From Candidatus Gastranaerophilales bacterium (GTDB taxonomy: Bacteria > Cyanobacteriota > Vampirovibrionia > Gastranaerophilales > Gastranaerophilaceae), in NCBI GenBank assembly GCA_944326495.1, contig CALVEE010000054.1:1-13587 (forward strand): 13,587 nt of DNA, read 5' to 3'. Positions 13,499 through 13,587 of the stretch are shown here, one piece after another. How positions within the stretch are numbered: position 1 is the first letter of the stretch; each line of letters opens with the position of its first letter. The notes below the pieces were generated by a model. The model was not told the origin of the DNA. It made no database searches and was given only the letters and a program-made list of their open reading frames with translations. Position numbers and translations under genes: made by a program.

Positions 13499-13587
13499 AT
13501 GACAGAAATACGACAAGAATTTATTGAGCAGGCAAAACAGTTAACAAGAAATGCAGAAGTTTTGCCTAATGGTTTTGAAGAATTAGC
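13499..13587 (+). CDS. Start of an unknown protein (3' end outside the window)
   Basis: Only 29 codons are visible, beginning MTEIRQEFIEQAKQL and continuing to VLPNGFEEL. The ATG at 13499-13501 has AGAGGAA at 13484-13490 at good spacing and a promoter candidate just upstream, so the start is credible. The stretch looks helical and charged, without a signal peptide. Too little is present to assign a family. Confidence 0.6.
   Translation, partial: MTEIRQEFIEQAKQLTRNAEVLPNGFEEL

Noticed and set aside
1..13587. Mobile element, integrase or phage genes
   Set aside because: No transposase, integrase, terminal inverted repeats or attachment duplication were seen. The tRNA-Gln is intact with no duplicated 3' end in the window.

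Overview
The window is AT-rich and reads as a Gram-negative, diderm bacterium. An LptB-type lipopolysaccharide export ATPase and a beta-barrel autotransporter both require an outer membrane. The Tat-linked iron-sulfur redox genes and the nickel-pincer cofactor genes suggest an anaerobic or fermentative lifestyle. The combination (low GC, Pmp-repeat autotransporter, small TatAC system, tRNA-Gln without encoded CCA) would fit a host-associated non-photosynthetic cyanobacterial relative (Vampirovibrionia/Gastranaerophilales) or a similar gut lineage. That placement is an inference and cannot be proven from this sequence.

Layout. 1-308 (-) is the 5' part of lptB. 478-1317 (+) is an orphan protein with a Gly/Met/Tyr-rich N-terminus, followed by a strong terminator. 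1431-1503 (+) is tRNA-Gln(UUG) with its own promoter and terminator. 1564-4170 (-) is an autotransporter with eight Pmp-like repeats. 4318-7775 (+) is a tight four-gene operon: a Tat-lipoprotein aldo/keto reductase carrying two [4Fe-4S] motifs, a NapH/NapG-like membrane polyferredoxin fusion with six cluster motifs, TatA and TatC. 7809-10879 (+) is a nickel-pincer nucleotide operon: larB, a short larC (only the LarC1 part), a NikM/CbiM nickel permease and larE. 10876-11763 (-) is an EamA/DMT exporter convergent with larE. 11874-12587 (+) is an exported cysteine-rich protein of unknown function. 12638-13321 (-) is a family 2 glycosyltransferase whose best start is a non-canonical CTG. 13499 to the end (+) is the beginning of an unknown gene.

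How the genes work together. The central operon is the most interesting part. It encodes the Tat translocase together with two apparent Tat substrates. One is a lipoprotein with an intact aldo/keto reductase tetrad and a dicluster tail. The other is a membrane iron-sulfur protein with an internal twin-arginine motif just before its last membrane helix. Together they could form a dedicated trans-membrane electron path ending in an extracytoplasmic reductase. The lar operon makes and nickel-loads the NPN cofactor, but no LarA-type enzyme, no LarC2 domain and no transporter ATPase is in view. A 31-nt promoter-like block (24 of 31 positions identical) lies in front of both operons, hinting at shared control.
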